A stretch of 64,000 nucleotides of DNA from positions 2,311,154 to 2,375,153 of the forward strand of contig PJRA01000412.1 in assembly GCA_016987375.1 (NCBI GenBank), given 5' to 3'. Made by a program: the position numbers and the translations under genes. This DNA is from Brachionus koreanus. Its lineage: Eukaryota > Rotifera > Eurotatoria > Ploima > Brachionidae. The notes beneath the pieces were generated by a model. It was not told the origin of the DNA, made no database searches, and saw only the letters and a list, made by a program, of their open reading frames with translations. Of the stretch, positions 25,801 to 40,000 are shown piece after piece. How positions within the stretch are numbered: position 1 is the first letter of the stretch; each line of letters begins with the position of its first letter.

Positions 25801-27134
25801 AAAGTATCAAAGCCGTCTTTGATAATGACTTCTAAATTTCCCTCTCCAGCGCCACTAGTATCCACAACGAATGTATTCAATTCTCCGAAATTAATTTTAT
25901 CAGGCAATTTGGTAACTATCTTGGAAACATCAAAGATATCAAGTTTTATGGGCCGGTCTAAAATTGAAATTTTAAAGGTTCGAAAAATATTTTTGTTAAA
26001 TTCAAATTTACCAGAATTTATTAAATCATTTCCAAAATATATATCAACAAAATGTCTTTCTATACTTTTGGGAATAAAAAAAGCTTCATAAAAATCTTTT
26101 TCAACTAAAACTAATTCGCATTCTTGTACATAATTTGAATCATTTGCTGGCTTAATACAGACCTTCAAGTTTCGTACAAATTTTTTCAAAATTTTAACTA
26201 CGATTAAAATTCAATTGTTTTTTTTTTTAATTAATTTTAATTGATTTAAATTTACTTTTAAATGAACATTTTGTATTTATTTGAAAAGGAACTAGAGGGA
26301 ACGGAATTAATAAAAAATCAAATGCTTTGGCATTTATTCTCAACATGCTTCCATTCATTATATTGTCGCTTTTGTCCACATATTCTAAGTCAACTTTGCA
26401 CACTGATTCGACCTCGGGAACAAAACTCACCTCAAAAATTGACAGCTTTTCTTCTTTTTTAATACTTTTCACATTTGCCCTAATTTTTCTGTCTTCTTGT
26501 TCAATATGAGAGTAAAGATTACCATCAGGTAGATCAGAACAAAAAACTAAATTAATTAAAAAAAAATAGAAATAAATTAATTTTATTTAATTAAAATTTT
26601 TTATTTAATTTTAGATTAAGAAAAATTGAATTTAAATACCTGTAAATGTATAATTTTTTGCCACTATAGCTGGACCGTTTAATTTAATTGATATTTTGGA
26701 CGAGTCATAGATTAAAAAATTAAAGGAATTGTACAAATCACGATTTTTCTTGTTGGAAAATATTTTTATTTCATGAATTCCGACGACATCTGGTAAAAAC
26801 TCGAGTGATAAATGACCATCTAATTGTTTTTCTAAAATATCACAGCTCGACGTTTCACCTTTGGGATCTAAACAAAATTTTTAATTTGAGTAATCTAATT
26901 AAATAAGCAAGTCTCACTCAAAATTAAGATTTGCTGTATGACCAAATTTTCGGTGTGAATTATAAATTCAATCGGTTTTCCAATATAGCCTTTCTGGGAA
27001 CCAAATACTTTAATGTCAAACGGACCGATAGCTATTTTTATATAAAAAAAAAATTTACTTTTAAAAAATGTTTTTTTAAATGTACCTGGTATGAAGTTCA
27101 TGACGCAAATTATAGTTGAGTCAAAATTTTTCAC
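16896..27134 (-). CDS. Filamin-like gene B: filamin repeats, giant disordered linker, C-terminal repeats; 5' end not found
   Basis: Sixteen exons close in frame: 27086-27134, 26918-27031, 26640-26867, 26256-26546, 25691-26197, 25454-25639, 24313-24775, 24161-24255, 23667-24098, 23530-23613, 23224-23400, 22908-23165, 22586-22858, 22441-22524, 17121-20906, 16896-17074. They encode about 2400 residues. The first 14 exons encode diverged filamin-type repeats (VDTSGAGEGNLEV, IDATQAGEGFIRVNI, GSPFYALI, FNGVPIKNSPF). The junction FNGVPIK|NSPF matches the same intron position in gene C (FNSIPVK|NSPF). The 3.8-kb exon starts in a repeat (LTESPFKINI), runs through a long charged Ser-rich linker, and returns to beta-rich sequence near its end. 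The first exon found begins mid-repeat, so at least one upstream exon is missing. I saw no CH domain between here and gene C. Likely a scaffold protein, by inference from the family. Confidence 0.75.
17121..20906 (-). other. Single 3.8-kb exon of gene B encoding a disordered linker with a recurring short motif
   Basis: The frame is open for about 1261 codons with no intron, in a locus where nearly all other exons are under 500 nt. The linker is Ser/Lys/Glu/Asp-rich. Between about 17600 and 18830 a motif recurs about nine times at roughly 100-150 bp spacing: hydrophobic-x-x-L/F-x-x-x-F/Y-E/D/N-x-K/R, usually followed by Ser. Examples are VKGLMNKYERNSS, VKRLVDIYDRKQS, VRKLSKIFNEKS, IVQLFDRKDS, IVRNFDKKEES and LIKAKFENNTES. 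Near the start is a more ordered stretch (VYKGETYIENVEKLPDG; RYKYRLKRIPLPENW). Near the end, before the last intron, PKIRALLRIDTDEDLKF resumes beta structure. Confidence 0.75.
20907..22440 (-). other. Long intron of gene B
   Basis: Splicing 22441-22524 to 17121-20906 closes a filamin repeat exactly (FIPKIQ|GTYEFSLTF), so this 1.5-kb stretch is intronic. It includes one GC-richer island at about 21160-21215 which, read on the minus strand after a ttatttag acceptor, gives WFGPVNGPYFDAENI. I do not see a donor that would keep the frame, so I do not call it an exon. An imperfect short tandem (caatagatg) lies at 21128-21165. Confidence 0.5.
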
Positions 27135-30100
27135 CTATACAATCATGATCTAAATTTCTAAAGCTAAAATTAGGTCTGATCCAAAAAGATAAGATCTGAT
27201 TTTTAGATTGTACAAATAGCTCTAAGAAATTTTCAAGCACGTTCCAATTTTTCTGCCATTCGATCGAAAATATTGCTTCTAGAAACTTGAATAATTTTCA
27301 ATTTCACAGTGATATTTAATGATTTTTGGTTTATTTATATTTAAAATTTATCTTCCTTAATTAGCTTATTATTTCAATAAAAATAAATTTAATACTATTT
27401 GTCATTTATTTGTTTAAATATGTTTTTTTTTTCTACTTAAATTTTAATTGTTCTCTTATATTTATCTCAGAGCTAGAAATACATGTTTGGTTAGGTTGAC
27501 TAAAATAAATCAAGAAAGAGACAATAAATGCCTCGAAAAATTTTACTTCAACCAAGAATGATTAAACGTTTCAAAAAACCATAATATAACTTTATACAAT
27601 AGATTAAACTATAGGAAAAGTAGTTGTAAAAAAATCCATTTTTAAAAATTTTTAATAAAATTTAACAATATTAAAAAAATCCATTCGAATTTTAATTGTT
27701 TAAATAAATAAAAAAATCAACTAACTTAAATACTTTTGATTTAGAATTCAAAAAACATATCCTAAAACAAAAAAAAAATTTAGATTAGCTTAAGCTATGT
27801 TACTAATTTCAAGTGTGAATCGATATTTGATTTTTAAAAAATTCAATAAAGGTAATCTATTTTATCTAGATAGAAGTTAATTTAAAACCAATACCTTGAA
27901 GATTTTAGAGCCAAAAACAATGGGTCACTTAAATCAATAATTACTAGCTTATGAGAATTGCTAGGATTTAAGCTGCTTACTGCAAGCATTATATTTTACT
28001 ACATACTATTTTTTTTAGTTAAACACTTTTCTATCTAAACTTTAATTACAATTTACTTTTTTATTTTTATCTATACTTAACTTTAACCTTCAATTTTTAA
28101 TTTGTATTTTGATAAAAAAAAATCTAGTATATTAAAAATTAATTCAAAATTTAGATTATTTTTCAGATTAAATTATTTTTTTTCTTTTATTTTTGCGCTC
28201 AAAGTAAAATTTTATCTAAATTTAAGAAAATTTCCTAAATCTGGTTTTTTGATTAACGATTCGAATTTTCAATTAAAAAAATATTGATTTTTTTTTTTTA
28301 AACAAACATATTTATTTAAAAATAAATTTTGTTTATTAAGCGCTTTTTGAGTTCAGTTGAGCGTAAAAATCTTCAAAAATTCGACATTAAAATTAATTCT
28401 TAGCTAAATTTAAAAACGACCCCTACTTTGAAAGATCACTTTTGGAAGATCATTTGGAAGATCAATCAATTTAGAGAATGAAATGGCAAAAAGTTTCTGT
28501 ATTCGATCAAATTCTATTTTGATTTTAGCCTAGGCTAATTAAAAAGCACAAGATCATCATTTCAAAACGAATTTAAGCTTTGATTTGTCCACATGCTTTA
28601 TTTTTTTACAATCCTTTAAATTGAATTGGTAAAAAAAATTTGGTAAATAAAAATTGAATTAGCTCGTTTACAAACCTTTTCAAACTAGATCAAACAATTA
28701 TCTTTAGATTTAATTTACTTATACTATTCATTTAAAAAAATTAATTCTAATAAACCTTAACTAACATAGATAAAATAATTAAAAGGAAATTATTAATTTT
28801 TAGAAAAATATTTAAATATTTAGGCAAATAACTAATAAATGTATTTTAGATACTTTTTTTTTCAGTTCTAAATTTAAAAAAATTTTACCGAAAAATATTT
28901 TTTAAGCTTGTTAATTTGTTTATAATCAGCTTCTTTAAAAGATTATTTTTCCCAAATCTAAAGGCAATTGATCAAAAATAGAAATAAGATTAAATATATT
29001 TAAAAAAAAAATTATTTTTTATTTTTTAAATACATCAACAATATCTTTAGCGATCTTTGCATGACCTTTTTTCAATAGTCAAAAATTAAATTAATGACTT
29101 ATCTAAAATAATTTCATTAGATTTCATTCATTTGAGAAGTTTAAATTAAAATACCCAAAACTTATACTTTTAAATTTTAAGTTGAACAAATCACAAAAAA
29201 ATTTATCTTTTTTCTCGAAATACTGTTAAGTATCATTAGTTCTAAATCTATTTTGCATGTCAATCAATAAACTAAAATCCAAAGTACATTCCAATCATAA
29301 TTTATTAAGGCTAGAATGTGAAAAGTTTTAAGCAAACTTTTCGTTTTACAAATGAAAAATTAATCTCTAAATATTGATATGATAAATTTTTGAAACATAA
29401 AATACCAATTTGTAATAAAATTTACCTGAATCATTTATTTTTTTGTTATATTTTGATACTCATCTTTTATTTTTTTAAAAGCTTTTTTTTTTTTAAATTA
29501 CCAGTATAAATAAATAAAATTTTATTAACTTTAATTAATGTATTTATGAAATAAAAATGATCTATTATAATTAAAAAGTTTAATAAATCATCAAATTATA
29601 TAAACGAATAATTTGTTTTTAATTCAGAAAAGCTCCGAGCACAAGCATAAAGATACATGCCATCAAAAGCTTTTTATGAAACCATTTTAATCTATAACAA
29701 TGAAAAGAAATAAGTTCTGTCAAATGGAATGCATAAATAGACAGCTATCAATTGCTTAGGAACTCTAAATTCTTTCTCTTAATTAATAAATATTTCAAAT
29801 AATATTTTTAATGTATTTAATTGCTGTGGATCTAAGATGATTCTAAAGTTTAAAATGAAGCTAATTGTATATATTTTCTTTTTGATTTAACAAAATTTAT
29901 TCTATCATTTTGGAGAAATCATTTCTCTAAGAAAGAAAATTAGTCTATTGGTTTAAAATGAGACTATTTATGAATGAAAGACTTTCTATCAATTGCATGT
30001 TTAAACAGTTTTTTATCTTTTCTTAACTTTAAATTAAAAAATTTGCGAATTATACTTAATTATTTCTAAATTTATTTTTTAATCAAAATAAAAAATAATA

Positions 30101-31084
30101 CTAAATCTTTTACGAATCTGAAGAATTAGAAAATATTTTTATTTTAGCGAAAATTAATAGAAAATTTGGTAAATGAACTTGTTCCTAAGTTTTCTGTCAA
30201 TAAATAAATCCATTTTAAATCTAATTTAACCTCAAAGTCATTCTTATTTCAGAAAAGTAACAAAAGGTTAATGGCTTTTGTAATTACTATTTCTTTCAGC
30301 AAAAAACAAAACTAAGTCTTTTAGTTTTAATCGAAGTTCGTAAATTGTTTTTTAAAATAAAATTTTTTTTTTATCATAGAAAATTTATTGAAAAAAGAAA
30401 ATTGAATAAAGATGAATTCATTTCTTTTTGAATCAAGTCTTTAAGACTATTTTTTGTCTAAAGCAATAGACATTCAAAACTAGATTTGTATATTTTATTA
30501 TTAAATTTTCTCTAATTTTCTAAAATTTTAGAATAAATTTGAATTTTCGAATTTCGTCAAAAATATAAGGTATCAAATAAAATCCAACTATTTTAAAATT
30601 TTAAGTTTAAACTTTTTTAATTTTTTTTTTAATAAAGTAAGGTAAATTTTTTTATTCATTTTATTTTGCATACAAATTCAAACACAAGTCAAATGGCTAG
30701 AATTGATAATTTAATTCTATTCTAATTTATGACTTAAATTTTTAATCAAATAGAAAAAAAAGCGATAATTGATTAATTTTATTAATTTTAAAAAATTCGT
30801 AAAAAAAAATTATATGGACCGCAAGAAAATTATTGATTTTTTTTTAATTTTTTAAGATTGAATAAAAATTATAAAATAATAAAACTTTTTGAATAAAAAT
30901 TAAGATAAATTAATTTGGAAAAAAAATTGATTTAAAAATTATTCCAGAAATTCGTTGATTAATTAATCCATATTTCAAAGCATCACACTAAGGACAATCG
31001 ATTCATTTTATTTTACTGTTATCGTTTTAACATCTAATATTACTTTCGAAAAAAAAATAAACATCAACATCCGAACACACATGT
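27135..31084. other. Interval between filamin genes C and B, no gene seen
   Basis: Almost 4 kb of very AT-rich sequence with long A/T runs and no coding-like ORF on either strand. The missing first exon or exons and the promoter of gene B should be here, but I cannot place them. No RNA gene or clear repeat was recognised. Confidence 0.45.
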
Positions 31085-34000
31085 CTAACTTATTAATTGA
31101 TTTTGTATTTGTTGTTGCTGAACAGCATACGCAGCTTCTGGATTTGATCTCAAAAAATGTTCCAATTCTTCATCAGTATTGAATATGTGAACATTAAACG
31201 GTGATCCGGGAACATGTTGACCAGACCATTTTACATTTATTTGGTAATCACCAGCCTCAGTCGGATCAAATTTACAATAAATAGTTCGGTCTTTTTGACT
31301 TTCTCTTTGCATTTCAACTCTAAAAGCTCCTTTAAAAAGAAAATTATATTATTATAATTTTTTTGTTTTAAAATTTACCTTTAGGTCCACGAATTCTAAC
31401 TGTCAATTGACCAGCTCCCGCACCTTTGGTCTCACAAATAAATTTTGATTTATAATTATTCAGGACACCATAACAAATTCCGGGTCCCATTACTTTAACT
31501 TTAGTAGCATCTGGTGGTCCGACAATTTTGATAATGAAAGGACTGCCAGGCACATGTTCATCATTGTATTTTATTTGTAAGACATGCTTGCCACTTTCTT
31601 GCGGTTTTACAAATAGCGTAAATGTTCCATCTTTATGGTCAAAAAATTCACAAAAAGCGACTTTTTGGGGACCCATGCAATGAGCAGTAAGCTCACCAGG
31701 GCCAGCTCGGCGTGTATCAATCAAAGCCTTTATATCCTGACCAATTACTCCCATTTTAATACCCTCACCGCTTACAATCACCTTAGAAGGATCTGAGTTC
31801 ATGCCAATATTGACCTTGTATGGCGAGTCACCAATCTGTCGCTCGTTCCATTTAATGCTAAGCAAATAGGCGCCTGGAATCTGCGGAGTGTAGCTGCATC
31901 TGTATATATTCTGGCCTATTTGTTGTAGGCGAACGTCAATATCACATCGAGTGCCAGTGAAGCGAATTTCAGGCAAACCATGTAAATCACCAGCCCGTGA
32001 TCCATCAACTATAAAATCGGTCTCTTGATTTATCTTAGCCTCATGAATTCCATAACCGCTAATCTCAACACGATTTAAATCGCTTAAATGAGTTGTTCGA
32101 GCAGTTATTGGTGTATTTGGCAATACATGATTGTCCCATAGAAGATGTATTTTGTATTCGCCTTCGTACAAAGCCGAAAAATTCAAGGTATAAAAAGAAC
32201 CTTGATTATCAAGTTTAAATGGAAGCTTTGTATTTCCAGGAGCAAGTATTGAACAGCTTAGGGTGCCTGGGCCAGCATCTGTAGTGTCAAAATCAATTGT
32301 TTTTTCCTCATAGAGTTTCAAATTGAGACAATTGTTATAATCCAAAATCGATTGCCAGCCACCAACTATTTTCACTTTTTCCGGATTTAACACGTAGGAA
32401 ACGAACGGACTTCCATTTATTTCTTTTCCATTCCATTTAATATAAATTTTAAACAAGCCTACTTCAACTGGAGTATATTTTACCATGTAAGAGCCATCTA
32501 ATTGACGCTCAATGACATTTTTGGTAAAATGCTGAGGACCTTCAATGTTTACCTCAAGATTTCCTTTAAGTCCTTGAGAATCAACAAAGAAATATGCTGG
32601 CTTGTCTTCTATTCCATGAAGGAGACCGTCTCCGTGTGCACTTGGTAATACTGCATCTGTGCAATTCAAATATAGTGGGGTACCGTTTAAATTTTGTTCG
32701 TCTATAAGCATTGAAATTCTGTATGAGCCATACTCTTTTGGAGTAAAATGAATTTGCTTTAATCCTTGGCCCTCAATGTGTACTGGCACATCTATGCCAG
32801 TGGGTGAAGTTATTTTCACATCAAAGTTTACATTACCAGCTTTTCTCAAATCAACTTCAATTAAACTAGCTGTTTCTATGTTTAGCTCGGTCGGTAAATT
32901 AGTAATTTCGACCAATTGGGGATCGAAAACTTTGGCATAAAACGGACTGCCTGAAATCGGCTGATTCGAGTAAAGGACATCAATTCGATATGAACCCACT
33001 GAATAAGGAGTATATTCACAAGTATAATCTCCGTTGGTTTGTTGGTTAAGCCTAAGCGGAATGTTTTCTCCTTTAGGACCTGTAACTGTCGCTCTCAACG
33101 AGCCACCACCTGCGTTTCCAGTCAATATTTCAAATGAACTAATTGAATTTACTATTGCCGAGGTAAGTGCCTTGCCTTGTGCTATAACCAAATTTGTATC
33201 AATGATTTTTATGGCAAATGGACTGTCTTAAGAATAAAAAAAATTTATTAAAAATACTTTTTAATTTTTGGCTAGGATTTGAATGTTTAATTTCAGATGT
33301 CATTAAAACATAATATAAATTTAACTTTTTAAATAAAACTTTAATGATCTTAATATTAATAATAAAGCTTAAGTTAATTTGATAATTAAAAAATTTAATT
33401 TTTTGCTTAAAATTTAATGATCATACTGAAAAAAATTTTTTTAATAAAAAATTGAACAATTGAAAAATAATCCAGAAATTTCTTAATTGGAAAATATTCT
33501 TCTGCAATAATAAATTTTATTCACATAAAATTTTCAAAAATCTTTATTTAATGGTAATTTTTGAGCATGATCATTTTATTTTGATCAAAAACTTCACAAT
33601 ATTTTTTAAAGAAAAAATTAATCTTATAGTCAATTAAATATCTAGCTCTGTCTTGGTAAGCAAAATTTTTGAAGTCTTAAAATTTTTAAACTTTCTGTCT
33701 AAAGTTTTTTAAATTTAAATTAAAAAATTTATGCTGTATTTTCAAAGTAAAATTTTTAAATTCGATAAATTTTTTTTAATTTAACAAATTAATTAGATAA
33801 AACCTTATAAAATTGAATATTTTCCCATTAAAAAAAATTCTGTATTTTTAGAATTATTTAAAAATCTTGAAAAATTTTTTTTTAAAATACTTTTGACTGG
33901 AATGCTGTTAAAACTAATATTGGCATAATGAATTACAGCTTCTTGGGGTAAGAAATGCACCTCAAACTTGCTATTGCCAATCGGTTTCACTTGATTGGGA

Positions 34001-37000
34001 ATATATTGACCATTGCAGCTTATTCCGATTTCCAAACTTCCCTCTCCCGCTTGACTAGCGTCAACACAAAACATATTTGATTTAAAAACCAATCCGTCGT
34101 TAATATTATACACCTGAACACGTTTTGGATCAAAAGTTTTAATTTTGAATGGCATGCCCTTAATTGTATTGCCATGATAATGTGCCAAAACGGTATATGA
34201 ACCCAACTCATACGGAATCCATTCAATTCGACAATCTTCTGAATTTATTTTTTGAATTTTAGGAATAAACTCCTGGCCTGAAGGTGATTTAACCTTTACT
34301 TCTAGCTCATTTATGTCATAAATGCCGCTAAGACTGAACCAAGCTTGCTCTCCAACTAATTGTGAATCATCGATTTGTCTTGACAAACGAGCACTATTAA
34401 AATCACGGACAAAAATTCGTTTGGGACATTCAGGTACCTGTTCATCATTAAACCTTACATCAATAACATATGTATCTTGTTTGGTTGGCAAAAACGAAAC
34501 AGCATATTGGCCTGGTCTAATTTGTTTTACTTGATTTTTAATAAGACCGTCATTAATAGCTATTTCTAATTGACCCTCGCCGGCATTACCAGCATCTATG
34601 GTAAACTCACATGGCTTGTTTACCTCAGAACCTTTTATCTCACTAACTACAATTTTTGAAGCATCATAAACTTTAATTTCAAATGGACTTCCGCTTATAT
34701 CAATACCATCATAAGTCACTTCCAAGCGATGACTGCCTATTTCAACTGGCTGAAAGGTAACTTTGAGAGTATTGTACGGAGTAATTGATCGACTGATGGG
34801 AACTTGCATTCCTGATGGAGATGTAAGCTTTAAAGTTATATCGTTGTTGTTCAAATCACTAGAATTAAGTTCTATTACATTTGTTTTGTAAACTGAATAA
34901 GGTTGGTTTATATCTGGAATTGTTAAACGGCTAAGATCAACAATATTGCAAAAAAATGGACTTCCTGGTACGTCATGATTGTTAAACTTGACACTAATTT
35001 CATGCTTGCCAGGCTCTCGAGGCGTAAAACATGGAATGAATCTTAAATTTCCTTGATTGGAAAATGTGCAAGGAATTCGGCCATTTTCAACTGCGATTTC
35101 CAACTGGCCCGTGCCAGCTTGTGATGCATCAACTAAACACAAAAAAAAAAATTTTTTTTCAGACCAAACTATCTTATATTTTCTTTTACCTTCGAATTTA
35201 ACGAGTTGATCTACAAAGCCTGAGAATGTCGGCATCATTTTTATTTTACTAGGATCAAATACATTGGATTTAAAAGGACTTCCTTTAATTAGTTGATTAG
35301 CAAAAAATATATCAATGTAATATTCGCCTAAAATAGATAGAAAAAAAAGCTTTTGTTTTATTTTGTCTAAAATTTAATTAATCCTTAATTAACCTATTTC
35401 AGTTGGTGTGTATTCAATGCGGCTTAAATTTGTTTGGGTATTTATTATTTTTGGTTGAATATGGTGACCGCTTGGAGCTGAAAAGAATTTATTTTGGATT
35501 AAAATTTTTAATTTTTTTTTTGATTCTCTGCTTACATGTGATGACCACTCTGATGTCATTGGGGCCGACATTTTCTTTTGTGTCAATGGTGAACGAAGCT
35601 GGCTGATTGTTCAAAACAGATTTACATTTGCCAAAATCTACTGTCAACTGACTGGTATCGACTACCACATTGAAATCGATTGGACTTCCTTTGAAAAAGA
35701 ATATTTTAAATGAGTTAAAATTTTTATGGTTGATTTTTTTTGGTTGATTAAAATCTGTCTGATTACTTTCGATCAAAGGTTCTCGAGGAAGGCGAGAAGC
35801 ATTGTTTTTAACAGACATAGAACTTGATGGTTCATTTACTTGATTATGGGAATAAGTAATGTAGTAGTTTTCGCTAAAGTTTTCTATGCCGCTATTCCTC
35901 ATAGTCTCAGAACTTAGTCACTTAACTGATTCAAAAATCGGCTTATGTTACTTGCAAGCAAAAAAAAAAACTCAAACTTGTGTTCGAATGATTTTAGACT
36001 ACTTAGATGCGATGTTTCTTTAAAATAGAAACGCATGCAAAATTTTAAACAATGCAATTCTTGAATCTAATATGTCTAATATTTTAAATTATTTTAATTT
36101 TTCCAAAGTCGGAAAATTTAACTTTATAATTTTAATCATTTATTCTAACCGAACCAAAAAAAAATAATACTCAAAAATAATTAAGAAAATAGTTAAAATT
36201 TAAGCCATTTAAAGTCATTTGGTAAATATAATTAAATAAAAATTTTTGGATAAATTTATTTTCAATTAAAAAAATTAATTTTCTATCATCTTCCATTTAT
36301 TTTTAAAAATTAAAATAATTGTTTAAAAAATCCTATGCGTGCATAAATTTTCTGAATTGAAAAATTTTACCTGAGCTATCCGACATGGCAGAATTAGAAT
36401 TGCTAGTGTGGCCATAGTACTTGATTCGTTTCTCGTAACGATAAGAATACATTATTCAATTGAGAATGGTTTTCTCAAATGCAAGTTATTTTCAATCAAA
36501 AATTTTAGACTTTATTCGATATAAAAATTTTCGTTAGAAAAAAGCAAAAAAAAACAAATATTTTCAATTTTATTAGACAAGATATACAATTTTTTTAAAT
36601 CTTTAAATTTTAATTTGAAATGAAGGGTTTATTAATTATCTTGCTGACTAAAATGAAAATTTAAATTGAGCTTTAAATTTCCTTAATTAAACATGGTTTA
36701 AGAACGGTATTTAAAACAAACAAAATTATCATTGAATGATGATCAAAATCTGTATAACGACAAATTAAGATCTAAATTTTACTTACTATTCAAAATAGAC
36801 TAGTTAAGCTTACAATACAGATATTAGTAGGCTTTAATTAATTCTCACTGTTTAAATATTTTAAAAACAAAAGAAAGCTTTGGTCACTTTGTTTTAAAAA
36901 TAAACCAATAATATACATGTTTTGTTTGCATCAATTTCTTATAAAAAAGAAAAATCTTGTTTTTGAGTAGCATTATTTAAATTCAATTAAATTGTTTATA

Positions 37001-40000
37001 TTTAGCTCTAAATAAGAAACCTCTAAACAAAATTTGCTCGGCTTTCTTTTTTAAAATAACTGGCTCACTAAATGCTGGCCTTTTAATTTGCATGGATTAA
37101 CCAATTTTGTTGTGACCATCGGTAAATTGAAATTTTAAAATTTAGATTTATTCTCACAAAATTATGATTTAAAAAAAAAAAGATTATTTTTTGAAATTTA
37201 GCATTTTTTGTTGGTTGCATTATCATACAATAACTAATCATTGGGGATTTGAAAAATCCTTAATTATATCTTTAAACGAAGAATTCGATTCTTATTGCAT
37301 TTAAATCCAAACAAAAGTTCATTAAAATTAATTTTATCCCTTGATTAAGAAAAAAAAAATTCCTTAGAAAATTTATTTTCAAGTTGTAGATAAAACTGAG
37401 CTATTTGATGATTATTACAGTACAAGATCTAAACTAAAAAATTCTAGTTTTAATTTTAATTATTTAAAAAAAAATGATTTAAATTGATGTATTTACACAA
37501 ATTTCTTCTTTTTTTTTTATTTAATTGAATATGTAATTAAAAATAAAACAACTAAAAATAATTATCTTAATGTAAATTAAAATTCGTTATGTACATAGAG
37601 TTTCAAGATTTTTTACCAAAAATTCAAATAGGAAAAAAAATTCTATCTGAATTGCTTGAATATTTTAAATATAAAAAAATTCTATCAGAAAACTTAAAAA
37701 AAAAAATCGAAAGGAAATTTGACCAAGAGAATTCTCAAAAGTTTTAAATTTCAAAATTATATTTAAATTTTTAATAAAAAAATTGCCTTTAATCCAATTA
37801 TGATAGAAACGAATAAGGCAAAAAGACTAAATAACATTTTGTATGGATTATGAGCTATAGGGTAAAAAAAACAATTTTGAAAAAAATTATTCATTTAATT
37901 AATAAAGGGCTTAGATTAAGATAATTAAAAACAAGCCGTACATTAAAACTAATCTAATCTTTTTATCCTATTAATACTTAGTGTTTTAATGTAATTTAGA
38001 GAGAAAGGGAGACGGGTTTAAAACACAATTTTTTTTATTGTCTTACCTTTAATTTGCTTGTTATTAAATAACAACGTACATCTATATTGACCCGGTTCGG
38101 TTGTGGTAAAATATAAATCATATAATCCTTTTTCATTTGTCTCAACCCATTCAATAGGATATGATTGATTATTGCGCAAATTAATCAATTGGCTATGAAA
38201 TAATCCGCAACCAATTTTCGATACATCAACTATAAATAAATTTTTTTTTATATATATTTTTCTTATTAAATCAATTATCAATTAAAAAGCTTAAAATTAA
38301 ACCTTTGAATGAAATTTTTTGGTTTATTTGATGAGTAGAATTGTTCTCGAGTCCTGTTATTGTTGCCATGCTTGTATCGAAAACTTGAAATTTATGTGGG
38401 CTGCCTTTAACTTCCTCATTTTCGTAAAATACTCGAGTCTCCCATTCGCCTTCAAGAGAATTGAAAAAATTCTTTTTCTCAACCAAAATAAAAGTGTACC
38501 TGTCTCATTGGGTATTATAGAGGCAAAATACTTGAAGTTTTTTTCAAGAGGTTGACTTTGGTGCTCTTCGCCAGAAGGAGCCTTGCTAACTACGTTAACT
38601 TTACCACGACCTGCACCTCTCGGGTCAATCTTAATTTTTAAGATAAAGAAAATTTTAATTAGACTCCAAAGCTAGATTTTTATTACACAAATATCGATCG
38701 GCTGGTGTATCCAAAATTCCTTATCAGGAAATATTAGTTCAATTCGATTTGTATCTGGTTTCACATTTATTATTATTGGACAGCCATCCAACATTTTTTC
38801 ATCACACATGACATTTAACTTAAAAATTTAACTTGGTAAATTTATTGAGAATAAAAATTTCAAAAACTTGCTTCAAAAATGCCTGTTTCGCCAGGTACAA
38901 AATGACATTTTAAATTTCCAGATGAATTTTTTTCTGTTCCAACAGCTGGCGAAGAGTTCGGTCCTTTGACATAAGTTTTTATATTTTTACATTGATCTTC
39001 TATGTACTCAATTCTGAAATCAAACTTTTTTAATTTATAATTTTATTTTCTGTAAAAAATAAATTATCTAAAAAAAAAGACTCACAGCTTTTCCCACTAA
39101 GGCGTCAGACACTGAATCTTCAAGAAAAATTTTTGCCTTTTCGTTTATTGACATAGGTGGTTTAATGTATTTAAATTGAACAACAGTTGCCATAACAGCA
39201 ATGCTCTCCACATCTTGATCCGACAGCTCTTTGGCAGATACATAAGTTTCAATCTTGAGTTTTTTGCAGGCTTCAAGACCAGCTTTGCAGTTTTCCTCCT
39301 TTTTAGTTCGATCCAAATTTGGAAATCCGGCTACTGTGACTCCCATCTTATGAGCCAACTTACATAATAACCAACCATCATTCCAATCGGTCTAAAATTA
39401 CATAATAATCAATTTTTTTAATAGACTTAATCAAAAGTGAAAATTTCTAAATAAATAATATTCTAGAAAAAGTTTTTTTTGTTTTTAAAAATATGAAATC
39501 TGAGATGAAATTGATTTGCGATCGGTTCATGAAAAAATTCTATTTTTGATTTTTGAAGGCATTGTAAATTCTGGAACAAAAAATTTTAAATTCAAAAAAC
39601 TTTTTTTGTTTTCATCACAAATCGAAAATTAACAATTCCTTACATTTGTGATAAATTTTGCAAAAAGTCACAGACTCACAAATTACAAAGCCTTTTTAAA
39701 AATTCTTGAAATAAATTTTTAAAACTAACACTAAAATTGTTTATCTCTTCATCTGGGAGGTATTGGTGTATCCATTTTAAAGTAGCCTTGTAGCCTGGAG
39801 ATCCGTCTTTGATAAAATAGGACAAATATGTAATCGCTGATAGTTCATCAAGTTCAGGACTGCTCATATTTTGTGGAGTGACCACCATTGGTATTTCAAA
39901 TTCATCTAAAGCCACATTCATAGCATTTGTACAGTTTTCAAGACTTAACTATACGTTAAAATGTGACTATTTGTTAGAAGAAAATAAATACTTGTTTTTT

